Positions 1-12,149 of a stretch of DNA of 64,000 nucleotides are shown here, piece by piece. Both the position numbers and the translations under genes were made by a program. The stretch lies in contig JAPWDM010000001.1 of the NCBI GenBank assembly GCA_035578155.1, positions 9,750,543 through 9,814,542 on the forward strand, written 5' to 3'. The notes beneath the pieces were generated by a model. It ran no database searches, was not told the DNA's origin, and saw nothing but the letters and a program-made list of their open reading frames with translations. This DNA is from Brachynemurus nebulosus. Lineage: Eukaryota > Arthropoda > Insecta > Neuroptera > Myrmeleontidae. Numbering within the stretch: position 1 is the first letter of the stretch; each line of letters opens with the position of its first letter.

Positions 1-702
1 AGATCATTGAGTTAGGTTATTGTTCAATAATTGAGAAAGTAGAAACCCTTTTCATTCAGCCATGAATGAATAGGGCATACTCTCTACTATTTCAACATTA
101 TTTTCAAACAAATACATAAAATATTTTAGAATTTTACAAATTATAACAATCTACTTCCACTTTCCAAGATGGTAAATTATTTACTGTTCTGCATAATTAC
201 AAAGATTTATTCAATCAAAATTTAATGTTAATTCCATTGATTTTGATATTCAATATCAATTGTGCTACTCATTGTCAGTTATTATGTAAATGATCAAAAA
301 CAAAATATTACTCCAAATAGCTCTCAATTTAATAATAAATTCTCTATCTCTAACAAAAATGTCGGCAAACTGGTCAAAATTTTCCCGAAAATATATCCAG
401 GATATTTTATTTCATTGTAAAAATAAATTATTTGTAGATATTTTACCCTATATTACAAAAGCATATTTACGTATGGGCTAATTGGGCTGCAGTCCAGTAG
501 CACGCCAAAATTGTAACAGCGGCAAATAAAAGTGACAATTAAATAAAATATTATTTAAATTGGAAAATATCTATAGCGTTCAATTTATTGTAAAAAATTA
601 AATCTAACACAGTTGAACCATCTTTTAATTGTTTAATCTTAAAAGTCAGCAAGAATTTCAAATGTCAGCAATAGCTGCTAATCAGTATTGCTTTTTAAAT
701 CA
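1..702. other. AT-rich DNA, no gene seen
   Basis: No coding exon, RNA gene or structured repeat is recognisable here. The 63-codon open frame at 290-481 is low-complexity and AT-driven, without a recognisable domain. Confidence 0.5.
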
Positions 703-711
703 ACTTTGTTG

Positions 712-2285
712 ATGTCCGTAAACTTAGCCCTGCCATTTTGTCATTTTCAAACAAAAAAGGTTGTGCTGCATTGTGCTAGACATGTGCTACCATGTGCCGT
801 AAATAAAAAAAGTCAATTTTGAAAACTGCGATTTTTAGAGTCAAAAACAATTTTGGGTATAAACTTAGCCCTGCCATTTTGTCTTTTTCAAGTAAAAAAG
901 GTTGTGCTGCATTGTGCTAGACATGTGCTACCATGTGCCGTAAATAAAAAAAATCAATTTTGAAAGTTGCAATTTTTTGAGCCAAAAACCAATTTTGGGT
1001 GTAAAGTTAGCCCCGCTATTTTGTCCTTTTTAAACAAAAAACGTTGTGCTGCATTGTGCTAGCCATGTGCTACCATGTGCCGTAAATAAAAAAAACGAAT
1101 TTTGAAAATTGCGATTTTTAGAGCTAAAAGCAATTTTTAGAGCCAAAATTAGTTTTTGGCTCTAAAAATCGCAATTTTCAAAATTCATCTTTTTTACTTA
1201 CGGCACATGGTAGCGCATGTCTAGCACAATGCAGCACAGTCTTTTTTGTTTGAAGAAGACAAAATGGCGGGGCTAACTTTACACCCAAAATAGGTTTTGG
1301 CTCTAAAAATCGCAATTTTCAAAACTGATTTTTTTTATTTACGACACATTGTAGCACATGTCTAGCACAATGCAGCACAACTCTTTGTATTTTAAAAAGA
1401 CAAAATGGCAGGGCTAACTTTACACCCAAAATAGGTTTTTGGCTCAAAAAATTGCAATTTTAAAGACTGATTTTTTTTTATTTACGGCACATGGTAGCAC
1501 ATGTCTAGCACAATGCAGCACAACCTTCTTTGTTTGAAAAAGACAAAATGGCGGGGCTAACTTTACACCCAAAAAATTAATTTTTGGCTCTAAAAATCAC
1601 AATTTTCAAAATTCATTTTTTTTATTTACGGCACATGGTAGCACATGTCTAGCATAATGCAGCACAACCTTTTTTATTTGAAAATGACAAAATGGCGGGG
1701 CTAACTTTACACCCAAAATTGGTTTTGGTTCTAAAAATCGCAACTTTCAAAGTTGATTTTTTTTATTTACGGCACATAGCAGCACATGTCTAGCACAATG
1801 CAGCACAACCTTTTTTACTTGAAAAAGACAAAATGGCAGGGCCAAGTTTACACCCAAAAATGGTGTTGGCTCTAAAAATCGCAGTTTTCAAAATTGACTT
1901 TTTTTATTTACGGCACATAGTAGCACATGTCTAGCACAATGCAGCACAACGTTTTTTGTTTAAAAAGGACAAAATGGCGGGGCTAACTTTACACCCAAAA
2001 AATTAGTTTTTGGCTCAAAAAATCGCAATTTTCGTAATTATTTTTTATTTATTTACGGCACATGGTAACACATGTCTAGCACAATGCAGCACAACCTTTT
2101 TTACTTGAAAAAGACAAAATAGCAGGGCCAAGTTACACCCAAAAATAGTTTTGGCTCTAAAAATCGCAGTTTTCAAAATTGACTTTTTTTATTTACGGCA
2201 CATGGTAGCAGTCATGTCTAGCACAATGCAGCACAACGTTTTTTGTTTGAAAATGACAAAATGGCAGGGCTAACTTCACGGACAT
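712..2285. mobile_element. Foldback-like element of inverted tandem subrepeats
   Basis: About eleven copies of a ~142-bp unit fill this element. Three read forward (starts near 716, 858, 997) and eight read in reverse (2280 back to ~1150), with the switch near 1140-1160. Each unit carries a TTAGCCCTGCCATTTTGTC-like core and a GTGCTGCATTGTGCTAG block. The two ends are inverted repeats starting ATGTCCGT. They are flanked by a perfect 9-bp direct repeat ACTTTGTTG (703-711 and 2286-2294), the expected target-site duplication. Subrepeat arms plus a 9-bp TSD resemble Foldback or MULE-type elements. There is no coding capacity, so it must be mobilised in trans. Family assignment is inference; the element boundaries are read directly. 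Confidence 0.85.
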
Positions 2286-2294
2286 ACTTTGTTG

Positions 2295-3243
2295 TCATTC
2301 TATATTCATTACCTCTTTATTTTTTGAGTGAATTTATAGCTTTCATATTTTTATATTTACCTACAGGAAATTTTGTTGGCTTTCTGTTGGTTAAAGAAAC
2401 ACAGGTATCCTTCTAGGTCTGTACCTGTTTTATCTAAACGCCACACTGGTAAAAAAATAGTGTTTTACAAAGAAATAACTATGGGAGGTCTTAACTAAAA
2501 TATCTATGTATTAAGATTGATAATATTGAGCGTTAGTTATGGTAACAATAAATATTTATAGGAGATAGGTAAGCCCAAAATTAAAAAAGTCAAAATAAAT
2601 AAAGTACTAGAACTTCTAAAGAGATTATCAAAAAATCTCTAGATTTTGAAAAAATGAAGGAAAATGGATATCTGTTATAAAATCAGAACTGAAGAGTTCT
2701 TGCTATTTTTCAGTTTGATTTGAAATTGCAACCAACCTAACGTGTAGCTAACTAATTGCAAAAGAAAAGTAATGTTAGGAAAAAATGTTTAAGGCCTCGT
2801 TCACACCGAAGCGAAGGGGTAACTAGTAGATAGTAAGTAGAACGCATAAACAGAATAAAAAATACAAAATTGCATCTACTGAGGAGCACTTTCATTACTT
2901 CATTTTTCTTTATTTGACTGGCATAATTTTGAAGACTTTTGAAGATATTTTCGTAAATTTTAATTGAATCTTCTCATTAAGTGCTAGAGTGTCTACACTT
3001 TTTGAAATTTCTTGGACCACTGTTAAAGGGTTACACGGGTATTTTTAACAAAAAAAAAACACTATGTTTTAGATTTTTTTTGCAGTATAAAAAAATATGA
3101 TTTATTCTAACTTTTGGCATATTATTATAAGTATATTATTTTGAGATACTGTAAAAAAATTTTCATGAAAGAAAGATGAAAATTAGGCCATTGGCAACTA
3201 GTTGTCGAAAATCGCTGATTTTTTCCCGTAAGGAAAGTAACCA
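2295..3243. other. AT-rich DNA, no gene seen
   Basis: No supported feature between the foldback element and the next inverted repeat. Confidence 0.45.
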
Positions 3244-3531
3244 ACCCGTGAAAACCTTATCCGAAATAAAAAAACAAAATTTTGTCTATTAGTATATGCT
3301 TCTGGCTTGTACTTGAACGAAGGGTTTTAAAAAAGAATGAAATTTCAATTTTTGATAGCGTTATAAACAAAAATTTTGATTTTCGGTAAAAATTTTCGTG
3401 TTTTTCGTTGATTTTCTACTTGTAAAATGAGATATAATGAACAGAAACAGTAATTCTTCGTGCAAGTACAAGCCATAAGCATCTACTAATAGACAAAATT
3501 TTGTTTTTTGATTTCGGGTAAGGATTCGGGT
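3244..3531. repeat. Inverted repeat, probable MITE core
   Basis: Arms of roughly 78 bp (3244-3322 and 3455-3531) are inverted copies, sharing for example AAAATTTTGTCTATTAGTA and GGCTTGTACTTG, around a ~130-bp loop. Similarity continues weakly outside the arms, so true termini and a target duplication are not resolved. The short open frame on the minus strand here is only the repeat read through. Confidence 0.65.
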
Positions 3532-4560
3532 AGTTACGCCACTAACACGAAAGTACCGCAAGAAATTAAAAAAACATTTTTTTTTCTTAAATATTAATTA
3601 AGATTTACACCTGTAGCATGTACACATAAAATTTCATGTTCACAGGCAGACAGACATTAACGAAATTATAAGGATTCCGAGATTTTTTTCATCGACATGA
3701 AAGAATTATTATATTTGCTAGCATAGTTGTAAGGATTTATGAACCACAAGGGGATTTAAAATCATCATACACTATTCAACATGTTTGACATTTCTTAGAA
3801 AAATTGAAGAAAAGAAACAACACTTTTTCAAACAATTACAAAATGGCACTCTACACGTTAGAAAACAATTATTCTGTCCTTCACAATGAACTAACTCCCA
3901 TCCTCCCATGTATATGAATGCACACCGGAAAATCTATCGATAACGTGTTATCTTTTTCAAGTCCCCGTCCCATTCATAATATTTTTGCTACAATTCCAAA
4001 AAAATCAAATTAATCAATTTTACTAAAAGAATTTAATAATTAATATCCAGGGTATTTTAATTACATATATATCAATAATATTTAGCAAAATGATGTATGA
4101 GATTTTAGAACATTCCCTAAAATTATGTTATTTTTAGATATGCTTTGTAAAATTAGATACATATACAATATCATTCTAGGAATTTAGTCAAGGTTAAAAA
4201 AAGAGATTTAAAAAGGAAATAGGCCGACAGTCACAAACGGTTTATCTTAAATTCTTAACGGACAAAGAATTCTGCCATTTCGTAAACTAGTTCAAGAGCG
4301 TTAAATAGATTGTGTTACGTAGCTGTGGTTCATTGCAAGTTAACGATAAACAGTGCTTTAAAAGCATTATAATTTTAACAGTTACATTCAAAAATTCTGC
4401 AAACTTGTTAATTAAAATTAATAATTTTGACTTTAGCCTTTAGAAGGTACGAAAACATTGGAGATACAGATGTCTAGATTTAAAAATGTTATGAACTTTA
4501 TAGTATAATATTTTATACATATACATATTCAAGTATACATTTATATAATATGTACAAATA
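3532..4560. other. AT-rich DNA, no gene seen
   Basis: No supported feature. Confidence 0.4.
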
Positions 4561-4702
4561 TAGGGTAAATTCGAATGAAATCAAGCGCCGGGAAAAAAAT
4601 TATTTAGGGAAAAATGGCGCCAAAAGTAAATACTTTAAGATTTTAAATAATACTACTGTAATAATTTTCGTTTTTGCATTGTGATATCAGTTTCGAATAT
4701 TA

Positions 4703-5593
4703 GGGTAAGTGCGGGAGAGACGCCGCGTCGGGAGAGATGCCGCAGTAGCCATAGTTCGTCCGTTGACTGACAGATAGCGCTATTAATGGATTATATGTTT
4801 AGAATAAGTTACTTATTTAAGCTGTATATGGTAATATTTATGATTAGTCCGTCAGTTTAGTAATTATCCAACTTTTTATTATTGAAAGGTAAGTTTTTTA
4901 ACATAATATTTTATCAAGCATTTAATTCATTAGAATTTAAGAATGTATATTTCATTGTTTTAATGAAAATGAGTTTTGTTATTAATTTAGGTATATTTTA
5001 AAAGTACTGTATAAAATTTTAGGTTAGAATTCCGCACTATGCTTGCTATAGCAACATGCGGCATCTACCCCAACAAAAAGGAGAGATGCCGCATGTAAAA
5101 TTTTTTTTTTTTTTGACTGTAAATTATGCCACGTAAATATAAAAGATCCATTAATGGATCAGAAAGAGCTCTCATATTGGTGAAGATAACGAAAATAATG
5201 ATGATTGCCTGTGTATTGACTGTTTTGAAGAGTACTCAGAAACAAAAGAAAATTGACTGGTTAAGATGTATAAAGTGCCAAAAATGGTTACATATGGCAT
5301 GCATAATGTATGGAGATGTGTATAAAATGCAAAATTTTTAATATGAAATATGCGGCGCCTCTCCTTCTTTGATGCGGCATCTCTCCCATAGGTGCGGCAT
5401 CTCTCCCGCTTTGCAGGCTCTACAAAAATGTTAATTATGAATCCTTTATGACTTAAAATTTAAAATTATTTATAAATAATTTTAAAGAACAATGTTTACA
5501 TTTAATGTGTACCAAATTTCAAATCAATTGAATGCATACTTTAAGAATTATCAAGTGTTTTCAAAATGTGCGGCGTCTCTCCCGCATTCACCC
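4703..5593 (+). mobile_element. Non-autonomous pogo/Tigger-like element
   Basis: The ends are inverted repeats of about 24 bp (starting GGGTAAGTGCGGGAGAGACG on the left, GGGTGAATGCGGGAGAGACG on the right read in reverse), flanked by TA on both sides (4701-4702, 5594-5595). A GGGAGAGATGCCGC motif recurs inside both ends (near 4727, 5090, 5355, 5375, 5393 and in reverse), as expected for subterminal transposase-binding sites. The interior holds a short fused transposase remnant. Confidence 0.8.
5126..5341 (+). pseudogene. Deletion-fused remnant of a pogo-like transposase
   Basis: This is a 71-codon frame inside the 4703-5593 element. It starts with a basic MPRKYKR leader, typical of pogo/Tigger transposase N-termini. 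It ends with a WLRCIKCQKWLHMAC segment that resembles the PHD-like zinc-binding tail at the C-terminus of many insect pogo transposases. The CENP-B helix-turn-helix and DDE core that should lie between are absent. The frame therefore looks like a transposase with its middle deleted. Whether the short peptide is made is unknown. Confidence 0.55.
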
Positions 5594-6060
5594 TAGCAAA
5601 ATTTTGAGTTATCACAGCTGTTTAATCCTCTATTCTAGATTAAATGAAGCTTTTTTCAATAGAAAAGATGGGGAACAAGCAAAGGACCTGTTATGTTAAT
5701 TTTAGTGAGCTTTGTATCATCGTTGTATCTATGGTTCATTTTAGTTAAATTTAACCATGCTTCGTCACTTTGAATTTAAATAATTTCCATTTTCTTAGCT
5801 TTATCTCTTTTATTATTGCATTTGTGCAAATTTTAAATTTGCAGTTTTTTTTTAGAAAAGAATAGAAAATTGATTTGTTTCGAATATAAGAATTATTTAA
5901 TTTTTTAACGAAAACTCATGATCAATTGCATCTGAAATGAGGTATACCAGTGAGGGTACTACAGTTTTTTCTGCCACCAGGGCAGCGCTACTTTTGACTG
6001 AGGTGACGTTTCATAGCATGATAAAGTTAATATAGTTTATAAGAATGAAAACAAAAAATT

Positions 6061-6323
6061 AATTGAAGACATGAGTGAATGAAGATGTTATGTAACATTT
6101 TTTCAAAAGTCATTTTTTGCAAAATTTTGGAATATCTTATGCTGAAGTATATTATATTACAACTTGGTTTCATTACGCCTAATAATTTTATAGAAATTCA
6201 ATAATAAAAACATATGTTAGTTATTACATGGGAAGTATATGTAAATAAAAACTTTCAAACGCTTCTATTGTAAAATTATAAAAAAATGTTACAAAACACC
6301 TTCATTCACTCATGTCTTCAATT
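6061..6323. repeat. Inverted-repeat element (MITE-like)
   Basis: Arms of ~42 bp beginning AATTGAAGACATGAGTGAAT (6061-6102) recur inverted at 6282-6323 with few mismatches, around a ~180-bp AT-rich loop. No clear target duplication was found. Confidence 0.65.
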
Positions 6324-7050
6324 GTATGATTTATTGCATTATTTTATTAACTATATTCATTAAAAATGGGCTAATTGTAATTATGAACTGAAAAAGCATA
6401 ACTGAAAAGCCATAAAAGTTATCAAATAATGCTCAGCTCTCTCGATACCACCATTTCAAGTTTCACAAATAATATAGGCATACTATTTTACGCATTTTGG
6501 GAACGACGTTATTTAGAGAGTTTTAAATTTGCAAAAACTGCGTAATAATATTGACAAAGAGTCCTGTACAATATTTTCGAAAAATTATAAAATACACAGA
6601 CCAATCCAAATTTTCTTACTTAGAAAAGGATTGCAAAACGAAACAAAAAATAGAACTTGATAAATAGACAAATACAATCGAAAAAAACATAAAACAAAAT
6701 TCTAAACAACAAAACAAAATAAAAAGATCAGTATGAAAAGGCATGAAAAACATAATGATTCTGATATTTTCAGTGATTTAGTAATATGATCTTCGTGGAA
6801 ACTGAAAAATAAACGAGAAAGGGAGAAACTAAATCGGTTGTTACGAATAATAAATATAACATTTCCACAAACAACTTCTGTTATATCACCTGTGTGTTTT
6901 AACTCACAGATTGTGGAAATGATCGTCTCTTAGATCTCTCAAAGATGCCTCAATAACTAATTTTCATAAATGTTTTTAAGATTGTAAATTCGTAAGATAG
7001 AATTAATGGTATTTAATTATCGAGGCGCCATCTCACCCATATTTACCCTA

Positions 7051-7762
7051 TGTGGTACTCATTTTAAAAACCAGCCGATTGCCACGGAAATTCTTTTGAA
7101 AATAAGTAATATATAAATAGTTGTTGACAGTTGTAGATACATACATAGTACTAAAAAGGAACTAATAATAAATAAATAAACAATAAAAAAAAAAAAAACA
7201 ATGTCATACCAAACAATTTGAATTGATCCTCAGAAATGCAGATTCCGATTTAGTACGCCGAAAAATTCAAAATTTAAAACTATATATTTAGAAATTAGTG
7301 CCTACTTAAAATGTACATATGCTCTAGTACTGCTTGTCCGAGCACTGAAGACATTCTATGCAACGCCGTCATAGTTAGAATCTATCTTTGCCTATGTTAT
7401 TTTAGTACCTATGTAAAGTAAGAGAGATAGGTTATAAACAATAGTTCTTTTGACTATTTTGACCCCTTTTAAAACTGCCGTGAATTAACGTACAAGCAAT
7501 ACCAAGAATCTAAAAGAAATATTGATTAGTGTGAGTAAAAGACCATTTACTATTAAAATTATAAGTATTTGTCCCTGCACTCCCACCAGCAACATTACAT
7601 TTTTATCTTTACGCATTTAAATGGAGCCTAACAAATAGCAATATTGTAATACAGTATCTAGTATTCGACCGAAGGTCAGCTTGTCAGCCGAAGCCAATTC
7701 GGCTATCAACAACATTTTCGGCGGAAGCCGAAGTCGAAGCCGTACTTGATATTTTCATATTT
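7051..7762. other. AT-rich DNA with a CCGAAG-rich patch
   Basis: No gene. At 7668-7742 repeated GCCGAAG/TTCGGC words form a GC-richer patch, probably a remnant of a dispersed repeat. Confidence 0.4.
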
Positions 7763-7996
7763 ATATACTTATTATTAGGTATCGGACATTTTTTGGATCA
7801 AACAACATCGTGTTTTATATATGCACTATGCAGGCAGATAGACAGATAATATGTGTGAATTGTATATATACGTATGTTTTATCAAAATATCTATTCATTT
7901 TTAGTCACATTCGTCACATCAGATGCAATATACCTGCATACACAAAACACGAATGCTGTTTGATGCGGAAAATGTCCGATACCTACTTATTATATA
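7763..7996. repeat. Inverted-repeat element (MITE-like)
   Basis: Arms of ~54 bp (7763-7818 and 7943-7996) share GGTATCGGACATTTT and ATCAAACA-GCAT-CGTGTTTT blocks in inverted orientation, around a ~125-bp loop. It lies directly upstream of the 8012 element. Confidence 0.65.
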
Positions 7997-8011
7997 CTAC
8001 TATTTTATATA

Positions 8012-9152
8012 GGGTTGACCGGGGTAAATGTGAATTGGGGCAATTGTGAACGGCGCCTATAATTTCTAAAATAACATTAATTTTGTTAAAAATCAAATCT
8101 TTGTGTCAATCAAATCAAAATGTTTTTCTGTCCTTTCTTAATATGCTATTAAAATTTCATAACAATTCTCCAAGTATTAGTATCTTTTTTTTTATTTTGA
8201 AAAAACCCTTGCAAAAATTTGTATATATCTTACTTCGACCAATCCTCAAAAAAATTTTTTTTTTTAAATACATTTTCTTTTTTTTAAAAGGTAAGAAATG
8301 GATAAAGGTACTTCTAAAGAAGTGGTCTAAGGCCTGAGGCGGTTCCTTATTAACTGCTAAATAAATTGGACAATTTATTACCAATTCACAATTACCCCAT
8401 GATTTTAAAATTCCGGGGTAATTGTGAACGTCATTCATAAATGCCCCCATCCAGTCAAAAATTTCAGTAGTGTCCTTTTCACAGTTGAAAATGTTGATGA
8501 TGACGTACAATGACATTATTGTACAAGTTTCCGTTGTGCAAACAACACAAAAAAATAGATTGTTGTTTTTTGTTCATGTAAACTGAATGTATTTCCTTGA
8601 AACAGTCTTATTTTCCTTGTTTTGTGTGAAAATCATGTAATTTTTTGATTTTTTATTTGATAAAATGACAAAATATCATCAAAATATCATTTTTAGCTTG
8701 TAACAAATTTGTTCTTACAATTTTTGTTATTTTTATTTAACCTTGATTTTTTGTACAAATCTGCGGTATGCGTAACTTGCATTAAACAAAGAGAAATTGT
8801 GACCGCTAAAGTATGATGAAAAATTTGAAAGTGGGGTAAATATGAAGAATCTGAGTTGGTCCTTACTGTGATGTACCTCACTCCTTTTGTAATCCATTCT
8901 AAATAATTTTTCTGTTGGCATTCACATTTACCCCGAAATTCATAAGATTTGCAAAACCGCACCGGGGAAATGTGAATGACTTATAAAATTTTTGTTTTTC
9001 ATACGAATTTGCTCAAAATTTGTGTGGTGCATCCTGAATAATGTAGAATTAAAAATAAATCAACCATAATGCAATATATAAAATAAAAAATACTTAAAAC
9101 AACGCTTTTATCTCAATTCATGAAAATTCATTCACAATTACCCGGTCAACCC
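8012..9152. mobile_element. Non-autonomous pogo/mariner-type element
   Basis: Inverted ends of ~25 bp (GGGTTGACCGGGGTAAATGT on the left, GGGTTGACCGGGTAATTGTG on the right read in reverse) are bordered by TA (8010-8011, 9153-9154). Variants of GGGGTAAATGTGAA recur near 8033, 8412, 8830, 8925 and 8963 in both orientations, like subterminal binding sites. Open frames inside (for example 8157-8516 and 8693-8962, minus) show no recognisable transposase motifs and are treated as noise. Confidence 0.75.
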
Positions 9153-9154
9153 TA

Positions 9155-10629
9155 ATAGTCAATTGAAGACTGAACTTCCAAAACAGGTTCAATGCCAAAA
9201 AAATATTTAGCATGCTGTCTAGATTGTTGACAATTTCGCTTAGATATTTTTTTCTGACAATCTGACAAAATATTATCTTCCTGAAATAAGTCATGAAAAA
9301 TTCACTAAGCTATGTAGGAGGCTTCGATAGGGGAACTTTTTTTGCTTTATTTTCTCTACAAAGAAATAAAAATTGGAATATCCTTCAATTATCAAATTAC
9401 CACAATGAACATAAGGTATTAGACTAAAAACTGTTTTTTTACTTACATTTTCAAATGAAAATTATGCAAAACAACTAACAATTAAGAAATTAATAATGTA
9501 AAAAATAGTTAATAAGACCTGACCTGATAAGAAAATCAAATATTATAGGCTGGAAATAAAATATTTTGTAGTCATTTCTTTTCGTGAATCGTTTGGGAGA
9601 GAAACCACCTTTGGTTTCGGCAAGGGAGATCTGCGGAACTGTAGCCTTAGGACCCGAGTCCGAAAAGAAGGCCCGGCTCCACTAGCAACGGACTCGGGCA
9701 AAGTGAAAAGTGACTTTGTTGTTTTTTCCTTTTACTCATCGGCTGTATTTTGGGGGAAAATTAAAAAAATAATTTTGTGTCTCCAAGACTACTAGTTCGT
9801 TTGGTGGAAATCCGGCCTTATACCGCCTCGTCCAGCAATGATAATTCTAAAATAAGAAATGATAAATTGAAAAAAATTTATGTATAATTGTTGTATTACG
9901 AATTATTATTCTTTTTATAGTTTAAACCGCAGACAGATATAAATTTCAATCTTATGGATAGTATTGTTGTTAGGTATGTTCCTACATAAAATTAAGTCTA
10001 TAGAATGTAAGTACACACTACACCTATGCACAATGTTTACAATGTTTACATGAGCATCTACGGTACTCATATTCACTACGTATGTAGGTATTTTTAAAAG
10101 GCTCGATTATAACTATTTCATTAATTTATTATATAATTTACTCTAACATGTTATGAAATCATTTAAAATAGAGTTATGTGTACATTATCATCTATCACAT
10201 ATTGTATTTAAAAATAACAATGATAATAAAATATGATAAAAAAAATCAAAGCGAGATGATCATACAGACATTTATTTTAATATTTTTTAATATGTATGTA
10301 CATGCTAAGCAAAGACGTTATATGTATGTATTGTACCTAAGAGTTTACTCATAAACTCAGTTAATCATATATTATAAAAAAATAAAGTGTATATATGTAC
10401 ATATATTTTTGAATTGTCTGGTTTTCAGATGCGTGCCGCTTTCCAAATTACAGAGCTCTGAGGTGACTGACCAATCATTTACAATCTGTGTCTAGCTCTA
10501 CTTTAAATGGAAACTGAAATTACCAAAAGGTTAGACGAATATTACACTAAAAATAAAGCATTAAATACATATTGTTATCATTACAGTAAAACCATTGTAC
10601 ACATGTGGATAATGTTTGAACTTGACTAG
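9155..10629. other. Gene-free stretch with a GC-richer repeat remnant
   Basis: Mostly AT-rich single-copy-looking DNA. At about 9590-9830 a GC-richer patch (GGCCCGGCTCC, ACTCGGG, ATCCGGCC words) resembles decayed hAT-type dispersed repeats seen elsewhere in the window (16798, 35074, 38406). No gene was found. Confidence 0.35.
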
Positions 10630-11720
10630 GTTTGAAATTTGTGTTAAATGTTAAATAATTCCATTAGTTATCATTAAATGTCTTCGATTTTAATGGTGAC
10701 ATGTAAAAAAAAATTGGTAATTACTAATAAATTCTATTTTGAAAATCGTTAACTTTCAGCAACGATTTAAACGAGTGAAAACGCGCCATTACTTCTAAAC
10801 GACATCACAATACGGCACTTGACTGTATTTAAAATTTGTGTCAAATGGTAAATAATTCTATGCATTATCGTTACATATGTCCAATTTTAATGATGAAACA
10901 AAAAAATTTGATAACTAAGTATTTAGATATTTTATTTTGAAAATCGCCATTTTTCAACAAATATTCGAATTAGTGAAAACGCGGCATTTCTTGAAAATGA
11001 CGTAACATTTTGTAGCTAGATATGTCGATTTTGATAATTTTCATCGGTGAGATGAAATTGTGTTTTCTTTTGAATATTTCTATTAGCTTATATATATAGT
11101 AATGTAATGATAATCGACCAGAATTCAAATAAATATATACTTGCTTTTACTTTGACATTTTATGAATGTAATCAACGTTTTCAAGATTTCAAGGTAAAGT
11201 TTTGAGGTTATAAATATTGACGTTGACGTTTAGATGCTTCAAAGTGTGACGTCACTATAATGAGGTGTTTTTCCCGTCTTTTTCTCATTTTAAATTGTAG
11301 GGTTATTTTTTTTGATGATTTTTTACAGAATCTGTCGAAAATGAAAAAATCACTTAACTGATGCGGAAAAACAATGCTTTTAGAATATTTTTGTAACTTC
11401 AGTCAAGAACCCTATTTGTAAGGAAATATATCGATTCTAATAATTTTCAAGTATGAAGGGAAACTATATTTTATTTTAAATACACTTTTAACACGTTATA
11501 AGCAACATCAAAAGGTTGAAATACTTAGAATCATATGTCTTAGCCCTTTTAGATAATAAAATTCACATATACCTAAAAAGAGTAAGGCATATGATTCTAA
11601 ATTGTGGCGTCAATACAATAAACAGGTTTCCGCGCTAGTCTTTTTATTTAAAATTAAACGATTTGATTTTTACAAAATTTATCAAAAATAATAAAAACGA
11701 GTTCATTAATATAATACCCC
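10630..11720 (+). repeat. Dispersed repeat, diverged internal copies (copy A)
   Basis: The block contains diverged internal repeats. 10635-10810 aligns with 10827-11000 (AAATTTGTGT-AAATG-TAAATAATTC, GTGAAAACGCG-CATT). 11180-11340 aligns loosely with 11500-11700. The segment 10810-11400 reappears inverted at 26639-27225. It contains no coding sequence. Confidence 0.6.
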
Positions 11721-12149
11721 TGTCGCAGGATCCTGAATAACATAGCGAATTTCCGTTTATAAAAATTAGTTTTTCTCGGAAACAAATTTACATAGAATAA
11801 TATTTCAAAACCCTTGTAAACTGGTTAACATTCACTCCTTAGGGTATATATTTCTTCACTTTTTTCCTTTCATACAAATGGGACTTTTTTCCTTTATACG
11901 TCCTTGAATAATTAATTATTAAAATTAGAAAGTAAAATTTTCGAATACACTAATACCTAGCGTTTCCACCGTACAGTGTAAGATTCATGAGTTAAGTGAG
12001 CTCAAGTTGAAACTTGAAAAATTGGTGGAATTATAACAAACCAAACGATATATCTTTAATCCTAAATATTTTAAAATTAATTTACGAGTTTGTTTCATTA
12101 GCTTCTAAACATATTACATCATATATATTATACCTAAAGCTTTACTACT
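11721..12149. other. AT-rich DNA, no gene seen
   Basis: No supported feature. Confidence 0.35.

Larger units (their letters stand above)
4563..7048. mobile_element. Possible older pogo/mariner-type element with nested insertions
   Basis: The ends are TA followed by GGGTAAAT (4561-4570), and the inverted form ATTTACCC followed by TA (7041-7050). GGCGC blocks lie about 25 bp inside each end. This matches the terminal format of the pogo-like elements at 4703 and 8012. The interior has no intact gene but contains the complete 4703-5593 element and the 6061-6323 inverted repeat. The pairing of these two ends is inference from a short match. Confidence 0.4.

Noticed and set aside
712..2285. Regular repeats resembling a CRISPR array
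   Set aside because: Units are ~142 bp, switch orientation midway, have no unique spacers, and are bounded by a 9-bp target duplication in a eukaryotic genome.
8157..8516. 119-codon minus-strand frame
   Set aside because: Lies inside the 8012-9152 non-autonomous element, with a poly-Lys/Phe end and no recognisable transposase motif.
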